This document shows positions 25,517 through 36,429 of a DNA stretch of 64,000 nt, one piece after another. This DNA comes from Bifidobacterium polysaccharolyticum. GTDB lineage: Bacteria; Actinomycetota; Actinomycetes; Actinomycetales; Bifidobacteriaceae. The stretch lies in assembly GCF_016101585.1 (NCBI RefSeq), contig NZ_JACFQG010000001.1, positions 682,001 to 746,000 on the forward strand, given 5' to 3'. Both the position numbers and the translations under genes were made by a program. The notes under the pieces are model-generated. The model searched no databases. It was not told the DNA's origin and saw nothing but the letters and a program-made list of their open reading frames with translations. Each line of letters opens with the position of its first letter. The first letter of the stretch is position 1.

Positions 25517-28500
25517 ATGCGTCAGCATTCGCACACAATAGGTAGACCAGCTATGGCCGTCAGTATTCTGCTCGCCATAATCCTGCCCGCAGGCCTTATC
25601 GCAGGCAGTTTTGCCTCAGCTGACACTGCTGCAAACGAACCTAGTGCGGCCGACACTGCCGCGCCAGCCGCACTAGCAGGCACCGGGGGGGGGGGGTCGT
25701 CAGACCCCTCGCGTAGCTAAGCAAAATTCCGGCATTTCCTCCAGCAAGGCAACATCGCTCAGCACACCGACAACACCTGAATCTCCACTAGCTTCACCAT
25801 CTCCGCTAGCCACATCCTCCCCTCTACCCACTTCTTCTCCTCTTCATTCCACGCCAGGAAAAACAGGCACCGAAGGCAGCTCCCACCATAACCTCCAACA
25901 AACGCGCTCAAACACCCAATACACCGTTACTTTCAGCAACCCCCTAGGCACCGATACAACCCAGACAATCACAGACGGCGAGCGCGCAATACGGCCGGCC
26001 GACCCGACCAAGGACGGCTACCTTTTCGACGGATGGTTCATCGGCAATACCTCCGTCGCTTATGACTTCAACCAGCCGGTCACCGACAATCTCACCCTCA
26101 CCGCCAAGTGGACCAAAGGCTCTGAAACCTGGAGCATCAGCCCTGATCACGGGCCCGAAACCGGCAATACCAAGGCCACTATTACGCCGCCTACAAGGCA
26201 AGACATCAGATTCAGCCAAATCCAAGCAGGCAACAGCCACTCTCTGGCCATAGGCTCGGACGGGAACCTCTACAGCTGGGGCAGCAACCAGAATGGGCAG
26301 CTGGGCCGCAACATCGGATCGGCCACATACGATGCCAAGCCAGGCCTGGTGGCTAAACCCGCAGGAGCATCAGACGACTTTACCTGGGTGCAGGCCAGCG
26401 CAGGATACGATCATTCCCTGGCCATAGGCTCGGACGGGAACCTCTACAGCTGGGGCATCAACAGCTTCGGTCAGCTGGGCCGCAGTATTGATTCAGCCTA
26501 CGATGCCCAGCCAGGTCTTGTCGCCAAACCCGCAGGAACTCCAACAACCTTTACCTGGTCGCAGATCAGCGCCGGCGGTGAATTCTCTCTGGCGATCGGT
26601 TCCAACGGCGTTTTGTACAGCTGGGGATGCAACCAATGGGGACAGCTGGGAATCGGCATCCGAGACTCGCAGACCCATATCACGCCAAGCCCAATCAAGA
26701 ATCCATCAACAGCAACAATCACATGGAGCAAGGTCAGCGCAGGGTACGACCATGCATTGGCCATAGGTTCAGATCGCAGCGTCTACAGCTGGGGTGGCAA
26801 CAACCATGGACAATTGGGCAACGGCGACTCAAGCTCCTACTGGAGCACTACACTCGTAAAACCTCAACTGCCCGATACCGTCACCATTACCCAGATCAGC
26901 GCAAAAAGCGACTCCTCCCTCGCTCTCACCTCTGATGGCACCCTGTACGCCTGGGGATGGAACGACAATGGACAGATAGGACGAGGGGCTACCGGATCCA
27001 GCGCCTTCTATGTCAATCCAGACAAGCTCACCGTGAGCGGAGTCAGCTTTACGCAGGCCGGCGCCGGAAGAGGAACCACCCTGGCATTGGGATCCGATGG
27101 CAAGCTCTACGGCTGGGGAAAGTATGGGGGAACGCCCATAACCGGCACTCCCAGCCAGGTCAGCTTCACACAGGTCAGCGCTGGCGACGATTATCTTTTG
27201 GTCTTAGGCTCGGATGGCAACCTCTACAGCTGGGGCAACAACAAGTACGGCCAATTAGGACTCACTGACAGTGTCGACACATCAACAGGTATCCGAACCC
27301 CAAAGCTCACACCCTTCCCTGAAGCAGCCACTCTCAGCTCAGTCGACTTCGGCGGAACGGCGGGAACGAATCTAGCTGCGAACACGGACGGCACTTGGAG
27401 CGTCACCACACCCAAGCATGCAAGAGGCAAGACGGATGTCACCGTCTCCTGGAGCATGAACGGCCAGCAGCCCGATGTGCACCTGACCTACCGATACTTT
27501 GGTATTTACAATATCGCGTTCTCTTCCGATGGCGGCTCCTGCCCAGCACCCTCAGGCATGCCCAAAGATCAGTCCGCAACTGAGGGCGAGCAGGTCAAGC
27601 GCCCGTATCCTGACCCGCAGGCGGCCGGCTGCCTGTTCGACGGCTGGTTCGTCAAGGACGCCAACGGCGATTCCAATGTGGCTTATGATTTTAGCCAACC
27701 CGTCACCAAGAATGTCGCACTGGTCGCGCATTGGAGCCTAGCCGACACTCGTGGCTGGTCAATCAACCCGGACAAGGGCAACGTGCTGGGCGGCCAGCAG
27801 GTGACCATCACGCATCCCAAAACCAGCCGTGGCATCCGCTTCAACCAGATCAGCGCCGGCGGATCCAAAAACAGGGAAATGCGCGGCTTCTCGGTGGGCG
27901 TGGCCAGCGACGGGAACGCCTACGCCTGGGGCAACAACAATTACGGGCAACTGGGAACCGGCGACAACAAGCAGCAGGACAGACCAACCGAGGTCCTCAA
28001 GCCAGAGGGTGTACAAGAAGGCTTCACATACACGCAGATTTCGTCAGCGGGAGCGCACACTCTGGCCATCGGTTCCAATGGCATCCTCTACAGCTGGGGG
28101 CGCAACGATTTCGGCCAGCTGGGCAACGGCAGCACGGACACGAGCGTCCACGCCAAGCCGGAAGCCGTCATCAACCCCATCACGGGCCAGCCGTTCCAGG
28201 CCGTCCAGGTCAGCGCCGGAGCCTGCGACTCGGTCGCCATCGATACCACGGGCAAGGTCTACAGCTGGGGAAGCGAAACCACAACCCTCGGCGATAGCGT
28301 CAGTACTGCAAATTCCGTTGCCAAAGCGAAGCCCACCCTAGTGGCCGATCCGGGCGGTACCGATCAGGGTCTGCATGCGGTCCAGGTCAGCGCCAACTGG
28401 AGCTTCATCATGGCCTTGAACGCGGATGGCAACATATACGCCTGGGGATACAACAACTGGGGGCAGTTCGGCAACGGGTCCTCGACCAACAGCACTTGGA

Positions 28501-29339
28501 CCACTTACTCCTCCACCCCTACATTGGTGCGCGATCCCACGGATACCAGCAAAGGACTGCAGGCCACCCGGATCAGCGCGGGCGCATGGCATGCCTTGGC
28601 CATAGGTCAGGATGGCACGGTATGGGCATGGGGAATGGACAACAACGGCCAGCTTGGTTTCAGCACGGACTATCAAATATTGCCCAAGCAGGTACCCAAT
28701 CTCAAGGCCCAGCAGGTCAGCGCAAGCACATGGAATTCCTTGGCAATAGGTCTGGACGGCACAGCCTGGGGTTGGGGCAACAACGCCAATGGCCAGCTCG
28801 GCGACGGCACCACCAGTAAGCGGACCACGCCACGGCCGGTCTTAGCCCCTGCAAATCAGAGCGGCTCCGGCACTGGGTTCGCATCCGTACGCATCAGTGC
28901 AGGATGGGGCCATTCCGTGGCCATCGGCCAGGACGGCAAAGCCTACGCCTGGGGCAACAACGCATCCGGCCAGCTCGGCACCGAGCAGAGCCTGACACAG
29001 AGCCGCACCCCTACCCTAGTAGCCTTCAATCCGACGTTGCTAATCACCGGTGTCAAGTTCGACAAGACAGTGGTGAACCCCCTGCAGCAGAATTCTGACG
29101 GGTCCGTCTCTTTCGCTACGCCTGTCCATAATCCTGGGCTGGCCGATGTGGTCGTGGACTGGACGCTGGGCGGTGTCAGCCAGCCCCAGACGCATTTGGC
29201 CTACACCTATGAAGGCGTCCTGCCCCTGACGGGCGGCAACGGCAGCATGATCCTCCTGCTCGCCGCCGGGCTGCTCGCCGCAGCCGGCGCAGCTGCAGCC
29301 GGACGCCACCGGCGTGAATCACACAGCCTGCAGGCCTAG
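25517..29339 (+). CDS. R1: phase-variable RCC1-propeller/InlB-repeat surface protein, OFF in this sequence
   Basis: Encodes a signal peptide (MRQHSHTIGRPAMAVSILL...), a Pro/Ser/Thr-rich stalk, an InlB-B-type repeat (GYLFDGWFIGNTSVAYDF), seven RCC1 blades (26210-27280), a second InlB repeat, a second set of seven blades (27835-28990) and a C-terminal LPLTG sortase signal with hydrophobic tail and basic RHRRE. Twelve G at 25685-25696 (codons 57-60) put the frame into a TAA, giving a 67-residue product. The remaining coding sequence is intact in the frame reached with 11 or 14 G (open from 25697 to 29339). RCC1 beta-propellers are protein- or ligand-binding scaffolds; the binding partner is unknown. 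Anchoring would depend on a sortase encoded outside this window. Confidence 0.85.
25685..25696 (+). repeat. 12-G phase-variation tract of R1
   Basis: Poly-G inside codons 57-60. With 12 G the following bases read TCG TCA GAC and stop at TAA; with 13 G the frame stops at TAG; with 11 or 14 G it is open (GGT CGT CAG ...). Slipped-strand mispairing would switch the gene. Confidence 0.9.
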
Positions 29340-29391
29340 AATCTTCACCCGAGTAAGCGGCTGGACTAAACCCCAAGTTAGCCCAGCCGAA

Positions 29392-29430
29392 GGGTGGCCC
29401 CGCCAATCCCCCAACACAACGGAGCCACCC
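29392..29430 (+). terminator. R1 terminator
   Basis: GGGTGGC (29392-29398) pairs with GCCACCC (29424-29430). A second stem CGGCTGG/CCAGCCG lies just before it. The T-run is weak here. The same structure follows every R gene. Confidence 0.65.
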
Positions 29431-29644
29431 ATCCCCACTTTCATGCAATTTCTTAGAAGGATGCAGGAGTCCCGGAAAGCAGGTCCATAAAGCATCGACA
29501 GGTTGATGCTTACACCCATGCTGGCCTGCTGTGGTAGCCTGTCTTACGTGAGTCGGGATTGTGCCCGGCATGCGGCTTTCAGCTAGGACAGAGAGCGTCC
29601 TAGACATGTGTCGCGATTCTTGGGGAAAGGGTGTCCCACTTATC

Positions 29645-32600
29645 ATGCGTCGGAATACGAACACGCCAAGCCGTCCAGTAGCGGCCATCAGCCTTCTGCT
29701 CGCCCTCATCCTGCCCGCCAGCCTGATTACCGGCGGCCTAGCCGCTGCCGACACGACAACCAGCCAGCCTGTCATAGCTACCGCGCCGACCATGACAGGA
29801 AACAACGAGAGAGGTAATCGTCAGACCTCTCGCGTAGCTAAGCAAAATTCTGTTATTTCTCCCAGTAGTGCAATATCAACAACACCCCAGTCGTCCCTAC
29901 CCGCACCCTCGCCCCTGAACACAGCCTCCCCGCTGACACCCACGCCCTCACCCCTAACCACGTCTTCACCGCCGAAAGCTACAACATCCAAACCTGGTAA
30001 AAGCGACAACAATACGCATCAGACGCGATCGACACAACACACCGTCACCTTTAAAGATGACAGCACAACCCTGAGCAAACAGTCCATTGCCGACGGCACC
30101 CGGGCCAGCCGACCCCCCAAGGATCCAACCAGGGACAGCTACCTGTTCGATGGCTGGTTCATCAAAAATGACAAAGGCGACTCCAACGTGGCCTACGATT
30201 TCAGCCAGCCCGTCACCACAGACTTCACCCTGACCGCCCACTGGACCAGGGGAACCAGCACCTGGAGCATCTCCCCCACCTCAGGGCCAGCCGCGGGAGG
30301 CGACAAAACCACCCTGACCCCGCCCCCGGCACGTGGCATCAGGCTCAGCCAGGCCGATGCAGGAGACGTTCACTCCGGAGCCGTGGGATCGGACGGCAAT
30401 ATCTACACCTGGGGAGACAACCAGAAAAACTAGTTGGGCCGCACAGTCACCAGCAACACCCCAGCCAACAGGCCCAACAAGGTAGAGACCCCAGCAAACA
30501 TCACCTTCACCCAAGACAGCGCAGGCTACGGATTCTCCGTAGCCCTGGGCTCCGACGGCAACCTATACAGCTGGGGAGACAATGGCCTAGGCCAGTTGGG
30601 CCGCACAGTCACCAGCAACACCCCAGCCAACAGGCCCAACAAGGTAGAGACCCCGGCAGGCATCACCTTCACAAGCGTCAGTGCAGGCCGCTCATACGCA
30701 GTGGCCGTAAGCTCCGAGGGCAACCTATACAGCTGGGGAGATAACAGTGCCGGCAGACTGGGCCGGGACACCACAGGCACATCCGACCCCAAACCCAGCA
30801 AGGTGCAGACGACCCCAGCAGGCATCACCTTCACCAGTGTCAGCGCAGGCTGGGGCCACACGGCTGCTTTGGACAGTCAAGGCAACATATACACCTGGGG
30901 CGACAACACACACGGTGAGCTTGGCCGCAGCACCGCCGGCAGCACCCAGGGCAACTACCCCGGCAAAGTCGACACCCCTACAGGCATCACCTTCACCCAA
31001 GCCAGCGCCGGAGGAAGCCACTCCGTGGCCGTAAGCGACGATGGTAGCCTCTACACATGGGGCAACAGCGACAACGGACGCCTCGGCCGCGACACCAACA
31101 ACACTCCCGCAGGCAAGCCCGGAAAAGCCGACAACCCTACAGGCATTACCTTCACCCAAGCCAGCGCAGGAGGCTGGCACACCGCCGCAGTAAGCTCGGA
31201 CGGCAACCTCTACACCTGGGGAGACAGTGACCATGGGCGCCTGGGACGCGACACCAGCAAAACCCCGGCAGACAAGCCCGGAAAAGCCGACAACCCTACA
31301 GGCATCACTTTCACCCAAGCCAGCGCAGGAGCATGGTACTGCCTTGCCCAAGGATCGGACGGCAACCTCTATAGCTGGGGAGACAACACCAACGGACAAC
31401 TGGGACGCGACACTAGCAGCACACAGGACGCCAGCCTGGTCAAAGTCGCTTTCCCGGAGAATCCTAGGCCCGTCAGCGTCAGTTTCGGCGGGGCGGCGGG
31501 CACGAGTCTGGTGGGCAACAAGGACGGCACCTGGAGCGTGACCACGCCCCAGCATGCAGCAGGCAAGACTGATGTGACCGTCTCCTGGAGCATGAACGGC
31601 CGGCAGCCCGACGCGCACCTGAGCTACACCTACATCAACCCCCACACGGTCACCTTCGACAGCGCCGGCGGCCAGCCGACCCCAGGCCAGCAGCAAATCA
31701 CCGAGGGCAGGCAGGCCGCACGCCCGACCGCAGACCCGGCCAGGGACGGCTGCCTGTTCGACGGCTGGTTCCTCAAGGACGCTAAGGGCGGTTCCAAGGT
31801 GGCGTATGATTTCAGCCAGCCGGTCACCGCGGACATCACCCTGGTCGCGCATTGGAGCCCTGAGAAAGACTCCGGCTGGTCGATCAGCCCGGGCAAGGGC
31901 AATGTGCTGGGCGGCCAGCGGGCGACCATCACCCCGCCCAGGCTGGGCCGTGGTATCCGCTTCAACCAGGTCAGCGCCGGCGGCTACCAGATGAGTGATG
32001 CGGCAGGCTTCTCCGTGGGCGTGGCCAGCGACGGGAACGCCTACGCCTGGGGCAGCAACCAGCACGGGCAGCTGGGCATCGGCAACAAAGTGCAGCAGAG
32101 CAAGCCGGTCAGGGTCCCCCTGCCGGACGGCGTGGCCTCCGGGTTCACCTACACGCAGGCCGCGGCGGGGGGCTTCCATGTGCTGGCCGTCGGCAGCGAC
32201 GGCATCGTCTACAGGTGGGGCGCCAACGACCACGGCCAGCTGGGCGACGGCACCACCGTCGAGCGTTCCAAGCCGCAGCCCGTGCCGGACCCGAACGACA
32301 CAAGCCAGCCCTTCAAGGCCGTCCAGGTGAGCGCCGGCGCCTACGACTCGGCGGCCATCAGCCCGGACGGGCGCGTCTACACCTGGGGCAGCGAGGGCAA
32401 CAGCCGCGACGGCAACTTCAACCCCAGCTTCACCCAGCCGCGGAAGACGCCGACCCCGGCAGCCGCCCCCGACGGATCCGGCCAGGGGCTGCAGGCGGTG
32501 CGGGTCAGCCTGGGCTGGAGCTTCATCATGGCCCTGGACGAGGACGGCAACGTATACGCCTGGGGATACAACAACTACGGCCAGCTCGGCAACAACAGCA

Positions 32601-33472
32601 CCAGCAGCGCCTACACAGCCACGCCCGCCAGGGTGCGCGACCCGAACAGCCCCAATGACCCCGGCAAAGGGCTGCAGGCCACGCAGATCAGCGCAGGCAC
32701 GGACCATGGCCTCGCCATCGACAGGAACGGGACCGTCCTGAGCTGGGGGCACAACAACTCCGGCCAGCTCGGCAACGGCTCCACCTACGACAAGCTCGTC
32801 CCCGAACCGGTCAAGAACCCGGGTGGAAGAGGCAGTTTCACCGCCGTCGGCATCAGCACAGGAGTCATATACTCCCTGGCCGTCGACAGCTCCGGCAACA
32901 CCTGGGCATGGGGATACAACGCCTACGGCCAATTAGGCAACGGCGACGTCTTTGCCCTGCTCACGCCGACAAGCGTGCGAAGCCCCGACCCGTCCGCCGG
33001 CGCCAGCGCATCCCTGCAGGCCACGCGGGTCAGCGCGGCGCAATACCATTCCCTGGCCATCGGCCAGGACGGCAACGCCTACGCCTGGGGCGACAACCGC
33101 TTAGGCCAGCTCGGCAACGGAAGTCTGACGCAGAGCCGCACCCCGACCCTGGTCGCCTTCAACCCGGCACTGCTGATCACCGGCGTCAAGTTCGACAAGA
33201 CAGTCGTGGACCCCCTGGTGCAGAACCCCGACGGGTCCGTCACCCTGGCCACCCCCGCCCATAATCCTGGACTGGCCGATGTGGTCGTGGACTGGACCCT
33301 GGGCGGCACCAAACAGGAACCCGCACACCTGGCCTACACCTACGAAGGCGTCCTGCCCCTGACGGGCGGCAACGGCAGCATGATCCTCCTGCTCGCCGCC
33401 GGGCTGCTCGCCACGGCCGGCGCCGTCGCAGCCGGACGCCACCGGCACGAAACCCGCATCCAGCACGCCTAG
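29645..33472 (+). CDS. R2: RCC1-propeller/InlB-repeat surface protein interrupted by an amber codon
   Basis: About 1275 codons with the family layout: signal peptide, stalk, InlB repeat (from about codon 132), seven RCC1 blades (codons 234-593), second InlB repeat, seven more blades (775-1162) and LPLTG near 1237. TAG at 30431-30433 (codon 263) replaces the Gln of an expected GQLGR at the end of blade 1; a single C-to-T change of CAG explains it. The downstream frame has no other lesion. R2 has the RQTSRVAKQN stalk of the phase-variable genes, but the G-tract is replaced by AACGAGAGAGGTAAT. Its first propeller is closest to the second propeller of R8 (shared TSNTPANRPNKVETPA-like and PADKPGKADTP-like linkers). 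It would be truncated at 262 residues unless the codon is read through. ATG 29645 is the conserved family start. Confidence 0.8.
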
Positions 33473-33525
33473 AATCTTCACACGAGTAAGCAGCCAGGCC
33501 GCATCCCAAGACGGCCCGGCCGACC

Positions 33526-33564
33526 AGGGTGGCCCCGACAATCCCCCAACACAACGGAGCCACC
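33526..33564 (+). terminator. R2 terminator
   Basis: GGGTGGC (33526-33532) pairs with GCCACCC (33558-33564), followed by ACCTTTTTC, a classical intrinsic terminator. An upstream stem (GGCCG...CGGCC) precedes it. Confidence 0.8.
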
Positions 33565-34619
33565 CACCTTTTTCATACCGTCCCTAGCTCGCTGTTTTCT
33601 CCTGCCCAGTTATAGATAAGCAATAAAAGAGCCTTGACGAGTTCATCAGATCATCAAGTCCTTTTTAGGCTTATTACCCGTATGGATAGCTCACAATGGA
33701 GTTTTGCAAAGCTGAGAGCTTTCCCTCACAAACACTCGCGCACTCGCGACAACAGTCTTCTACCGAGCTCGCCACTGTCATTGCCTCAACTGGATCCTAA
33801 AAGCTGGTGTTCGCCAAATTGTAAGCCCTCAGTGCAGGACCAGAACGACAGCGAACCCGAGGCAGAGTGGAGCGCACAAAATCGTGCCCCGGTGGGCAGA
33901 AAGAGTGTCTGGCCCACACTTGAACAACAAGCCCGCTACATTGAAGTTCCCCACCGTCCGCAGAGCAAAGACCGCCCCGGCTATCTAGGGCAGAGCCCTT
34001 GACAACCGGAGTCCAGACTTTTAAACGTTTCCGCAAGATAAGGACGATCAGAATCATAAAACCCCGGATTGCCATCAAGACTTCAAGAAATTCAGCTTCT
34101 GATTCGTGCGCGAGGATTAATCGAACAACATAGGCCAGTAATTGTGTTTGCATTCAGGCAAGATCCGATTACTAAACAGCTTGCTACCAAGCTTCCAGTA
34201 CCTGTAAAAGCAGGCGGTGACTGCGAAGAACACGGTGTCAATAGCACCCAACAAGCCGGCACCGGTAGACATAAATCACCTATCATTTCTTCGTCGAAGA
34301 GTAGTTATCGGATTCCCAACACTGCCAACGAAAATCATAGTACTCACTGCAATAATGAGGGAAAACACACTCTCCCTAACGTCTATTGGCAAAGTGTCTG
34401 CGAGCGCGCCGAGACCGCCCCGACAGAGATCAGAAACACTTTGCCGATAAATGCCGCTGATAATTACTGCAGATAAATCAGCATTGATGGACCATACTGC
34501 GCGAGAGAATGCACAGATCCTCAACAGATCCTTATTAAAGGATGCAATCTCTACTCGGTTTCATATTCATAATCACCACCAAGAGCTGATGCCGCAGTCA
34601 CGATGATGCGAGATTAATT
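33565..34619. other. 1-kb gap with possible decayed sequence
   Basis: No intact gene was recognised between the R2 terminator and the ABC-exporter operon. Base composition is more A+T-rich than the neighbours. A minus-strand stretch at 34276-34524 (SVFSLIIAVSTMIFVG) and another at 33797-34153 (AIRGFMILIVLILRKRL) have hydrophobic segments that could be remains of a membrane protein. No homology can be asserted. Confidence 0.4.
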
Positions 34620-34643
34620 GTTAACGATGTTATTATAGTTTAC

Positions 34644-34662
34644 ATTGTTAATTAGCAACAAT
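34644..34662. promoter_or_regulatory. candidate operator of the ABC-exporter operon
   Basis: ATTGTTAATTAGCAACAAT is an inverted repeat (ATTGTT/AACAAT, 7-nt spacer) placed 4 nt before the AGGAGG ribosome site of the ATPase gene. A second TTGTTAAC copy lies at 34618-34625. The position suits repression by the TetR protein encoded at the end of the same operon. The assignment is an inference. Confidence 0.5.
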
Positions 34663-34678
34663 CATCAGGAGGTATACC

Positions 34679-35650
34679 TTGCATCCTGCAAGAAACAATT
34701 CAGGGGAATACACCCTGTCCTGTCAACAGGTGCGCAAATCATTCGGGACCAGGCAGGTGCTCAAGGGTGTGGATCTTCAGGTCAGACGCGGAAGCATTCT
34801 GGGTCTGCTGGGTCGGAACGGAGCAGGCAAATCAACCCTGATCTCGGCCTTGACCGGACTGGGCCAGCCGGACTCGGGCCACATCACAGTCGAGGGGCAC
34901 AACCCCTATCGAACGCCCTCACGCATCTTCGGCCGAGTCATCGGACTCGCGCCCCAGGACCTGGGCATCTATCCCCACCTCAGCGTCCGAGACAACCTGC
35001 GCGGCATGGCCTGCCTGCAAGGGCTGAACACCAAGCAGGGCAGCAGAAGGGCCGACGAGCTGATAGAGCTCATGGGGCTGGGTTCCCAGTCAGGAACATC
35101 GGCCGAGAATCTATCGGGAGGGCAGAAACGACGCCTCCACACCGCCATGGCCATGGTCCACAATCCCCCGGTGCTCTTCCTGGACGAGCCCACTGTTGGG
35201 GCGGATGTGGAGGCCCGCTCCAGAATACTGGACATGGTCAAGGCCATGAGCCGGCAGGGCACCACCATCATCTACACCACCCACTATCTCAAGGAGTTGG
35301 AAGAGATGGGCGCTGACCTCGCCTTCCTGATCGACGGGCGAATCCAGGTCCAGGGCTCCCTGCAGCAGGTGCTCCACAAATATGCCCGGGCATCCCTGCG
35401 CATCTCCTTCGTCGGTAAGGCCCCAGGCAAGATCCCCGGATGGCGAATGACAGACGGCTTTCTGGTGCCCGATCACCCGGTTTCCAGCCCAGAGCAGGAG
35501 TTGGCCCGCCTCTTGCAGGAGCCGGTCATGAAAAATGCCCGTCTGTCGTCAATCACCATCGTCCAGCCTGACATCGAGTCGGCCTACATGACCGTCATGG
35601 GTACATCCTCAAGTGATCCGGCCGGGTCACGAGCATGGGAAGACAGGTGA
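34679..35650 (+). CDS. ABC transporter ATP-binding protein (drug/antibiotic exporter type)
   Basis: A 323-residue ATPase with Walker A GRNGAGKST, Q-loop GLAPQDLG, signature LSGGQKRR, Walker B VLFLDEPT and the H-loop YTTHYLKE, followed by a roughly 80-residue C-terminal extension seen in ABC-2 exporter ATPases. It starts at TTG 34679, with a perfect AGGAGG at 34667-34672. It powers the permease encoded next (35656), and the TetR gene completes the operon. The likely substrate is a hydrophobic toxicant or antibiotic. The operon interrupts the RCC1 array, so it may be a later insertion; there are no transposase genes or direct repeats to prove that. Confidence 0.9.
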   Translation: MHPARNNSGEYTLSCQQVRKSFGTRQVLKGVDLQVRRGSILGLLGRNGAGKSTLISALTGLGQPDSGHITVEGHNPYRTPSRIFGRVIGLAPQDLGIYPHLSVRDNLRGMACLQGLNTKQGSRRADELIELMGLGSQSGTSAENLSGGQKRRLHTAMAMVHNPPVLFLDEPTVGADVEARSRILDMVKAMSRQGTTIIYTTHYLKELEEMGADLAFLIDGRIQVQGSLQQVLHKYARASLRISFVGKAPGKIPGWRMTDGFLVPDHPVSSPEQELARLLQEPVMKNARLSSITIVQPDIESAYMTVMGTSSSDPAGSRAWEDR

Positions 35651-35655
35651 GCGCC

Positions 35656-36423
35656 ATGCATTTCAACGGATATCTGGCAGCGTTCCGCCTGAATTTCAAA
35701 ATCGAGTTGCGAAGCATCTGGCTGCAGGCGGTCATCGTGGCCATTCCCCTGATTATCATCCCTTTCATGCTGCCCTCCTACCGGGACTCACTGCGAGCTC
35801 AGGGGCATCTGAGCGCGAACGGATCCGAGCAGGCGCTTCCAGGGTTCGCCATCCTTTTCTCCATGTTCTCCCTGCAACTGGTCCTCCAACTTTTCTTCCA
35901 GGAGCATGAATGGCACACCTGGGACAGAATGCGGGTGTCAGCGGTCTCCCTCTTCGACCTGGTCATGGCCAAACTGAGCGTGTCCTTCATGGTGCAGGTG
36001 GTCCAGGTCTCTCTAGTCATGCTGATCGGGACGGCGCTCTACCACTATCGGCCCAATGGATCAGTCCTGGCCCTGGCCGCGGTCTGCCTGCTCATTTCAA
36101 TTGTGCTGACCCTCTTCGGCCTGTTGCTCTACATATTCTCGTCCTCCCAGAACATGGCCATGTCCTTCAACAACATTCTTGGCATGCTCCTGGCTGGCAT
36201 GGGCGGAGCCCTCAGCCCTGTCTCCGGATTCCCGGACTGGGCACAGAAGCTGGCCAAGGGCAGTCCCGTCTACTGGGCCATGGATGCCGTAGGAAAAATC
36301 AATTTCGACCATGCTGGAATGGCAGATGTATGGCCTGACCTGCGTATCCTGCTGGCCTTCCTGCTCGCGCTGGCTCTCCTGGCAACGGTACTATTCAAGA
36401 GAGGAGTACAGCGGAAGGAGTGA
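35656..36423 (+). CDS. ABC-2 type exporter permease
   Basis: A 255-residue membrane protein with six hydrophobic segments (for example IWLQAVIVAIPLIIIPFML, ALAAVCLLISIVLTLFGLLL and LLAFLLALALLATVLF), the ABC-2 permease topology. A loop with GMLLAGMGGALSPVSGFPDWA precedes the last helix. ATG 35656 is chosen because AGGTGA lies just upstream and contains the TGA stop of the ATPase gene (35648-35650). The alternative ATG 35635 would overlap that gene by 16 bp. It works with the ATPase encoded at 34679. Confidence 0.88.
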   Translation: MHFNGYLAAFRLNFKIELRSIWLQAVIVAIPLIIIPFMLPSYRDSLRAQGHLSANGSEQALPGFAILFSMFSLQLVLQLFFQEHEWHTWDRMRVSAVSLFDLVMAKLSVSFMVQVVQVSLVMLIGTALYHYRPNGSVLALAAVCLLISIVLTLFGLLLYIFSSSQNMAMSFNNILGMLLAGMGGALSPVSGFPDWAQKLAKGSPVYWAMDAVGKINFDHAGMADVWPDLRILLAFLLALALLATVLFKRGVQRKE

Positions 36424-36429
36424 GGAAGC

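Noticed and set aside
25685-25696. 12-G tracts as a sequencing or assembly error
   Set aside because: Not fully excluded, but the same tract length at the same place in three paralogues, each followed by stop codons in the two wrong frames, fits a biological switch better. Raw reads would settle it.
26349-29339. R1 3' part as a gene starting at ATG 26349
   Set aside because: The frame is open without interruption from 25697 and includes the stalk, InlB repeat and first blade; 26349 lies inside the propeller.
30725-32932. 735-codon open frame on the minus strand opposite R2
   Set aside because: It mirrors the repeat structure of the RCC1 blades, has no start signal or independent domain, and similar antisense frames occur opposite R5 and R6.
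30434-33472. R2 3' part as a separate gene starting at TTG 30434
   Set aside because: It begins in the middle of an RCC1 blade, has no ribosome site or signal peptide, and is in frame with the upstream part across one TAG.
34069-34476. 135-codon plus-strand frame in the gap before the exporter operon
   Set aside because: No start signal, low-complexity composition and no recognisable domain.
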